Shown here: positions 6,572 through 10,605 of the stretch, piece by piece | How positions within the stretch are numbered: the stretch's first letter is position 1 | How the letters are laid out: every line of letters begins with the position of its first letter | From: Eutrophocola sp964503965 | GTDB lineage: Bacteria; Pseudomonadota; Gammaproteobacteria; Pseudomonadales; Pseudohongiellaceae | DNA length: 10,605 nt | NCBI GenBank assembly: GCA_964503965.1 | Contig: CAZDCK010000050.1 | Location: 1-10,605 of the forward strand | Reading direction: 5' to 3' | Made by a program: the position numbers and the translations under genes | The notes under the pieces: model-generated | The model's input: the letters and a program-made list of their open reading frames with translations, nothing else | What the model was told of the DNA's origin: nothing | Database searches by the model: none

Positions 6572-6629
6572 AGTTGCTATTTTGATTCACATTTCCTGCT
6601 TACAGTAGCGGGCATAGCTAAATCAAGAC

Positions 6630-6649
6630 AGGCTGGCAGTTGCCAGCCT
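6630..6649 (+). promoter_or_regulatory. Leader hairpin upstream of the TonB receptor gene
   Basis: AGGCTGGCAGTTGCCAGCCT is a perfect inverted repeat of 9-bp arms around GT. In RNA it gives an 8-bp GC-rich stem with an AGTT tetraloop. It ends 55 bp before the receptor ATG and has no following U-tract. It could be a DNA operator, an mRNA-stabilising hairpin or part of a regulated leader. I see no cobalamin-riboswitch signature around it. Confidence 0.55.
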
Positions 6650-6704
6650 CCAGCTGAACCTTTGAACAACTGAAGTAAACAATATATTACCCTGGGAAGT
6701 AATC

Positions 6705-8738
6705 ATGCCTTTTCGATTTTGTCGTAGAAACCGCCGACTGGCCCTGGCTGTCACCTCAATTATTGTTTCTTTAAATACTGCAGAACTTTTAGCCCAGAAC
6801 AGCCAGGCGATTGAGGAAATCGTGGTCTTTGGCCGAAACCAGGACCTGGTCGGTACGGCTGAGGCCGCCAGTGAGGGATCGGTGAGCGGGGCAGATCTGC
6901 TGGTGAAGCCATTGTTCAAGACAGCTGAACTGCTGGAGTCCATGCCGGGAATGGTGGCGGTTCAGCACTCAGGAAGCGGTAAAGCCAATCAGTATTTTTT
7001 GCGGGGTTTTAACCTGGACCATGGAACCGACTATTCGGTAATGGTTGATGGCATGCCCATGAACCTGCGAAGCCATGGGCATGGTCAGGGTTATCTGGAT
7101 GTGAACGGTCTGATCCCTGAAACCGTGGAGCGAATTGATTATCGCAAAGGGCCTTACCGGGCCGATATGGGGGATTTTTCCATGGCCGGCGCATCGATGA
7201 TCAAGACCATTGACCGCCTGGATGACAATTTTGTCACCCTGGGCAGTGGAGAGTTTGGATGGCGCAGACTGGCCGGTGGGGTAACCCATGAAACACAGGA
7301 TAGTTCACTGACCTTTATCGGTGAATATAAACAGAATGATGGGCCTTGGCAGAAGGAGGAGGATCTCAATCACCTGGCCCTATGGACAAAATACTCCCGG
7401 TATATGGATTTTGGCAACCTTATGGTGACCCTGTCTGGATACGAGGCTGACTGGGATCCCACTGAACAGATTCCGGAACGGGCATTTGGGACAGCAGCCT
7501 GTCCGGATGAATTCTGCGCCCTTGATCCTACAGCAGAGGGCGAGACGTCACGGTGGATCCTCACAAGCGAACTGACAGGAGAGGATTGGGCAGCGACTCT
7601 TTATGGCCAGCTTTATGACTGGACCATGTCATCCAACCCCACCTATGACTACCAGATTAACCAGTTCGACAAACGCTGGACCATTGGCGGCAAGTTCAAC
7701 AAGACCCTGATTGATGAAATGCGCTTCACCCTCATCGGGGGGGGAGATTTTCGTCATGATGATGGTAGCCGGATTGGGGTTGAGCACACCGATCGAGGGG
7801 TTTATGTTGAAGATATAGGCGCCAATGCAATTGAAGAAACATCTTACGGTACTTACCTGGAAGCTACCTGGCATGCCACCAATACCTTACGGGTAATAGG
7901 CGGAGTACGTGCTGACTATTTTGATTTTCAAACCTCTGCCCTGAATAGTCTCAGTGTCAGTGGTACCGATTCAGATACCCAGGTTTCACCGAAAATGGCT
8001 TTGGCCTGGAATGCCCTGGATGACCTGGAACTGTATGCCAACTGGGGGCGCGGATTTCACTCCAATGACGCCCGTGGTGTTGTCAATTCGATTGATCCTG
8101 TGCCGGGACTTTCCCAGGGTACCGGTAAGGAACTGGGGGGGCGATGGACGGTTGGCGATTTCAAGTTCACGGCGACTTACTGGTGGCTGGATCAGGACAG
8201 CGAGCTGATATTTGTTGGTGACTCCAACTCCGTTGAACCCAAGGGTGCATCGGAGCGTGACGGCTATGAATTCACCCTGTTCTGGCAACCAGCGACATGG
8301 CTTGGTATTGATGCGGTATATACCCACAGTGATGCCCGCTACGTGAATAATCCTGAGGGAGATTTCGTCGAGCAGGCCGTGGAGGAAGCCGGGCAGATTG
8401 GAATCTCTGCCAGTCGTAATGATTGGGACCTGGCCCTGCGACTACGTTATCTGGGGCCTTATGCCCTGACTGCTGACAATACGCAGCGTTCCGAATCCCT
8501 GACCATGGTCAGTGTGCGTGGTGCCTGGCACTGGAATAATCTCACTGCTTTCGCGGAAGTCATCAATCTGATGGATACTGACAAGAAGGAGATCGTCTAT
8601 TATTACCCTGCCTATGCGGCAGGGCTTGATCCTGCAGGTCAGACCTCAGAGGATATTGACTGTGATGTCCTCGACTGTACTATCAGTCGTGCTACAGTCC
8701 CCGGCAACGTCCGCCTGGGCCTGGCCTATAAATTCTGA
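6705..8738 (+). CDS. TonB-dependent outer-membrane receptor
   Basis: This is a 677-aa outer-membrane active transporter powered by TonB-ExbBD. A signal peptide covers about residues 1-30 (Arg-rich start, hydrophobic core, probable cleavage after ELLA). The TonB box EEIVVFG is at 37-43. The plug domain (about 60-170) includes ELLESMPGMVAVQHSG, YFLRGFNLDHGTDY, VMVDGMPMN, HGHGQGYLDVNGLIPE and VERIDYRKGPY. The rest is a beta-barrel ending LGLAYKF, with the expected C-terminal Phe. The substrate is not evident. The His-rich plug segment (His124, His126) might hint at a metal or metal complex, but this is weak. Two Cys pairs (near 264-269 and 653-658) may form disulfides in outer loops. A good Shine-Dalgarno GGGAAG (6694-6699) lies 5 nt before the ATG. 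A terminator follows, so it is probably monocistronic. Upstream palindromes suggest it is regulated. Confidence 0.94.
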   Translation: MPFRFCRRNRRLALAVTSIIVSLNTAELLAQNSQAIEEIVVFGRNQDLVGTAEAASEGSVSGADLLVKPLFKTAELLESMPGMVAVQHSGSGKANQYFLRGFNLDHGTDYSVMVDGMPMNLRSHGHGQGYLDVNGLIPETVERIDYRKGPYRADMGDFSMAGASMIKTIDRLDDNFVTLGSGEFGWRRLAGGVTHETQDSSLTFIGEYKQNDGPWQKEEDLNHLALWTKYSRYMDFGNLMVTLSGYEADWDPTEQIPERAFGTAACPDEFCALDPTAEGETSRWILTSELTGEDWAATLYGQLYDWTMSSNPTYDYQINQFDKRWTIGGKFNKTLIDEMRFTLIGGGDFRHDDGSRIGVEHTDRGVYVEDIGANAIEETSYGTYLEATWHATNTLRVIGGVRADYFDFQTSALNSLSVSGTDSDTQVSPKMALAWNALDDLELYANWGRGFHSNDARGVVNSIDPVPGLSQGTGKELGGRWTVGDFKFTATYWWLDQDSELIFVGDSNSVEPKGASERDGYEFTLFWQPATWLGIDAVYTHSDARYVNNPEGDFVEQAVEEAGQIGISASRNDWDLALRLRYLGPYALTADNTQRSESLTMVSVRGAWHWNNLTAFAEVINLMDTDKKEIVYYYPAYAAGLDPAGQTSEDIDCDVLDCTISRATVPGNVRLGLAYKF

Positions 8739-8756
8739 TAATTGCCCTGATTCCAG

Positions 8757-8786
8757 AACCGGCCTCCCCAAGGGGCCGGTTTTTTT
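8757..8786 (+). terminator. Rho-independent terminator of the TonB receptor gene
   Basis: AACCGGCC (8757-8764) pairs with GGCCGGTT (8774-8781) as an 8-bp GC-rich stem. The T-run at 8780-8786 follows directly. It starts 18 bp after the receptor stop codon and separates that gene from the regulator region. Confidence 0.92.
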
Positions 8787-8821
8787 GTCTCTTTGATACC
8801 TGTTCCAGCCAACTGCGCCCA

Positions 8822-8853
8822 CTATTGATCGGTGTTCCAGCGATCATCAATAG
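8822..8853. repeat. Inverted repeat CTATTGAT / ATCAATAG
   Basis: CTATTGAT (8822-8829) is matched by its reverse complement ATCAATAG (8846-8853). Inside, TGATCG (8826-8831) also pairs with CGATCA (8841-8846). ATCAATAG recurs at 8993-9000 as the right half of another palindrome. This may be an operator pair for one protein or a hairpin. Confidence 0.45.
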
Positions 8854-8861
8854 GCTTTAAT

Positions 8862-8871
8862 TTAACGTTAA
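8862..8871. promoter_or_regulatory. TTAACGTTAA palindrome (candidate operator)
   Basis: This is a perfect 10-bp palindrome, with further symmetric AA/TT after one mismatch on each side. It lies 270 bp upstream of the regulator start and has the same core as the sites before the TonB receptor gene. Confidence 0.5.
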
Positions 8872-8986
8872 TTTTCATGCCCCCTATAAAATATTCCGTG
8901 TCGTTTGATTACCAGTAGATAAGATCAGGTATGGATCCTGCTATGCCCTGATTATGGGTAATAATGTGTTATCAGGATAATAATCC

Positions 8987-8998
8987 ATTGATATCAAT
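8987..8998. promoter_or_regulatory. ATTGATATCAAT palindrome
   Basis: This perfect 12-bp palindrome lies in the AT-rich control region. Its half ATCAAT, extended to ATCAATAG, is shared with the inverted repeat at 8822-8853. A second regulator-binding motif, distinct from TTAACGTTAA, is possible. Confidence 0.4.
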
Positions 8999-9055
8999 AG
9001 GATAGTGACGTTAATCCTGGTTAAAAATAGTTCTCATCATCTCTCGCCCTTCGAA

Positions 9056-9067
9056 ATTAACGTTAAT
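9056..9067. promoter_or_regulatory. ATTAACGTTAAT palindrome (candidate operator)
   Basis: This perfect 12-bp palindrome is 65 bp upstream of the regulator ATG, a position suited to repression or autoregulation. It has the same core as 6530-6538 and 8862-8871. A weaker copy, TGACGTTAAT, lies 47 bp upstream at 9006-9015. Confidence 0.55.
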
Positions 9068-9131
9068 ATTTTGCTTGAATTGCTGATGAAAATCGGCAAA
9101 ATGCCCACTCCTTCAGAAATACAGAATTGTG

Positions 9132-10418
9132 ATGACAACTATTGCGCCAGAAGAACTCCATGCGTTGACACAGCGCATCATTAATAGCGGTGTGCTGGGT
9201 CGATCTAAGACCTATGGGGCTATTTTGAAATACCTGGTGGAGTGCTCTCTTAAAGGGGAAACTCCCAAGGAAGCGGCTATAGCCGTTGATGTGCTAGGTC
9301 GGGAAGGAGATTTTGATGTTTCCAAGGACTCTATTGTCAGGGTGCATATCTACCACCTTCGTAACAAGCTCAGTAACTTTTACGAGCGTCTGGGACGGGA
9401 AGAGACACACCGAATCGATATTCCCAAGGGGCAATACACGATTGTGGTACGCCCTAATGTGGCTGAACCGACCCGGGACAACGAGATGCAGAGGGAGGTA
9501 ACCGGGAAACAAGTTTATCCATATTTACTGTGGGCGGTCGGCATCATCGTTTTCATTTTGGGATTTTTGCTTTTCCTGAATCTTGATGATGCCCGGACAT
9601 CTTCAGATTCATCGCTGGAAACAGTAAATTTTGTTCCGGCTGCATCAGCGCAGCAACCCTGGCAAGCCATTCTTGATGATGACCTGCCGATCTTGCTGGT
9701 GATTGGCGATTACTATATCTTCGGTGAGCTTGATGAGCAGGGGAATGTGGCGCGCATGGTGCGTGAATTCAATATCAATTCCCCGGAAGACCTGGACCGT
9801 TTTCAGAGGGAAGTGCCTGAAAATGCCGGTGACTTCTATAATCTGGACCTGAGTTATATCCCGGTCAGTGTGGCTGCTGCCATGGCTCACATCATGCCCA
9901 TGCTTCAGACGAAATCTTCACGGGTGGAAGTGAAATTAATGTCTGACATGGAAACAGCAGACCTGGCTTCCAGTCATATCATATACATTGGCTATCTGAG
10001 TGCCGTTGATACGCTCCTTGATCTCATGTTTGCCGATTCAGGTCTTTCCATTGGCTCTACCTACGATGAGCTGATAAACCTGGATACCAATGAGTATTAC
10101 GTGGGTTCTTCCGGGTTATCCGGGGATGAGAGTTTCCGGGATTATGGTCTTGTAACAACCTTTCCGACCCCGAATGGCAATCAATTCCTGTTGATCGCTG
10201 GCATGCGTGATGAGGGCCTGACAAATGTATCCCGCCAGATCACGACCCTCTCCGATATGGAATCCCTGCAGATGACTCTCGGTAGTGAGGGCATGGACCA
10301 CTTCGAAGCCTTGTACGAAGTGGTTGGATTCGATAATACGAACTTCGGGGGAGAACTGGTGTACTCCCGGTCACTTGATACAAAGGTGATCTGGGAAACC
10401 CGGTTGATCAGTCAGTGA
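9132..10418 (+). CDS. Membrane-anchored winged-helix regulator (ToxR/CadC-like layout)
   Basis: The protein has 428 aa from the ATG. A GTG one codon upstream (9129) could also serve; no clear Shine-Dalgarno separates them. Residues about 15-107 form a winged-helix DNA-binding domain: helices including AILKYLVECSLKGETPKEAA, then SKDSIVRVHIYHLRNKLSNF as the likely recognition region, then the wing HRIDIPKGQYTIVV. A single membrane helix follows at about 130-150 (YLLWAVGIIVFILGFLLFL). About 275 residues then lie in the periplasm, including ILLVIGDYYIFGEL, VREFNINSPEDL, SSHIIYIGYLSAVDTLLDLM and FLLIAGMRDEGLTNV. This order matches one-component transmembrane regulators such as ToxR and CadC. The periplasmic domain is not one I can name; alternating beta/alpha segments suggest a ligand-binding fold. 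It lies next to the TonB receptor gene and shares palindromic upstream sites with it, so control of that receptor is a reasonable inference. Confidence 0.8.
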   Translation: MTTIAPEELHALTQRIINSGVLGRSKTYGAILKYLVECSLKGETPKEAAIAVDVLGREGDFDVSKDSIVRVHIYHLRNKLSNFYERLGREETHRIDIPKGQYTIVVRPNVAEPTRDNEMQREVTGKQVYPYLLWAVGIIVFILGFLLFLNLDDARTSSDSSLETVNFVPAASAQQPWQAILDDDLPILLVIGDYYIFGELDEQGNVARMVREFNINSPEDLDRFQREVPENAGDFYNLDLSYIPVSVAAAMAHIMPMLQTKSSRVEVKLMSDMETADLASSHIIYIGYLSAVDTLLDLMFADSGLSIGSTYDELINLDTNEYYVGSSGLSGDESFRDYGLVTTFPTPNGNQFLLIAGMRDEGLTNVSRQITTLSDMESLQMTLGSEGMDHFEALYEVVGFDNTNFGGELVYSRSLDTKVIWETRLISQ

Positions 10419-10556
10419 TATCGATACGGGAGGCAGGAGACAGGATACAAGAGGAAATATTCGGGTTAGCCGGAGGGATAGTGTTTAGCTGACCATCAAA
10501 CTCAAGAATAAGTCCAAATAAAACCCTTGACGGTTAATCTCAGGCGAACGATCCTG

Positions 10557-10605
10557 CCCTTTATCCCTTTATCCCTTTATCCCTTTATCCCTTTATCCCT
10601 TTATC
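10557..10605. repeat. Octanucleotide tandem array (CCCTTTAT)x6
   Basis: Six perfect copies of CCCTTTAT fill 10557-10604, and the seventh begins at the window edge, so the array continues outside. In the phase TCCCTTTA it differs from the left-edge unit (GCCTTTTA) at two of eight positions. The minus strand reads GGGATAAA repeated. The array starts 138 bp after the regulator stop; the gap between them (10419-10556) shows no gene or terminator. Confidence 0.95.

Larger units (their letters stand above)
6189..6704. other. 516-bp divergent spacer between dnaB and the TonB receptor
   Basis: The spacer must hold the dnaB promoter (minus) and the receptor promoter (plus), but I could not assign convincing -35/-10 pairs to either. 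From 6189 to about 6480 I see no convincing gene; an unrecognised 60-codon minus-strand frame at 6292-6474 has no support. Two GGGCCC palindromes lie exactly 10 bp apart (6490-6495 and 6500-6505). The 6526-6650 part carries the operator-like palindromes and the leader hairpin listed separately. Confidence 0.7.
8787..9131. other. 345-bp AT-rich control region before the regulator gene
   Basis: No gene is visible here. The stretch is clearly more AT-rich than its neighbours and holds several dyads (listed separately): arms at 8822-8829/8846-8853, TTAACGTTAA sites at 8862-8871 and 9056-9067, a half-like TGACGTTAAT at 9006-9015 and a palindrome at 8987-8998. I could not assign a reliable sigma-70 promoter. 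Confidence 0.7.

Noticed and set aside
6572..6704. A cobalamin or other riboswitch in the receptor leader.
   Set aside because: Only one simple hairpin is visible; no B12-box-like sequence or multi-helix junction could be traced.
9068..9131. A sigma-70 promoter such as TTGCTT or TTGAAT with a downstream AT-rich hexamer before the regulator gene.
   Set aside because: No -35/-10 pair at 16-18 bp spacing gave a convincing match, so no promoter is called.

Overview
The window looks like chromosomal DNA of a gammaproteobacterium. The evidence is a tightly packed dnaB-alr-radA cluster followed by a DnaT-like gene, an outer-membrane TonB-dependent receptor, and moderately GC-rich coding DNA with AT-rich spacers. 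A marine or environmental relative of the Pseudomonas/Cellvibrio group is my inference; nothing here fixes the genus. No rRNA, tRNA, CRISPR array, transposase or phage gene is visible.

Layout, left to right. (1) Bases 1-48 are six perfect copies of an 8-bp repeat, cut by the window edge. (2) Two plus-strand genes follow: a DUF1643 protein (77-562) and a DUF1348/NTF2-like protein whose family-conserved reading frame (about 558-1028) has no normal start codon. The neighbouring frame of the second gene has a TAATG restart site and then a dnaX-type slippery heptamer. (3) A 20-bp perfect palindrome separates these from a convergent minus-strand operon running from 6188 down to 1076: dnaB (replicative helicase), alr (alanine racemase), radA (recombination-associated DNA helicase) and a protein with three DnaT-like domains. 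The genes overlap or nearly touch, so they are probably co-transcribed and translationally coupled; three of the four handle DNA at replication forks. (4) A 516-bp divergent spacer carries palindromic candidate operators and a leader hairpin. (5) A 677-aa TonB-dependent receptor (6705-8738) ends in a clear Rho-independent terminator. (6) A 345-bp AT-rich spacer has more dyads. (7) A membrane-anchored winged-helix regulator with a large uncharacterised periplasmic domain (9132-10418) follows. (8) The right edge is a second, related array of six 8-bp repeats.

The most interesting features are five. Related octamer arrays lie at both ends. A TTAACGTTAA-type palindrome occurs upstream of both the receptor and the transmembrane regulator, which suggests one regulatory unit for uptake of an unknown substrate. 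The DUF1348 gene has a frame anomaly with a slippery site. DnaB has a C-terminal tail resembling the SSB acidic tip. The DnaT-like protein carries a triple domain repeat. All functional statements come from reading the sequence and remembered family features; no database search was run.
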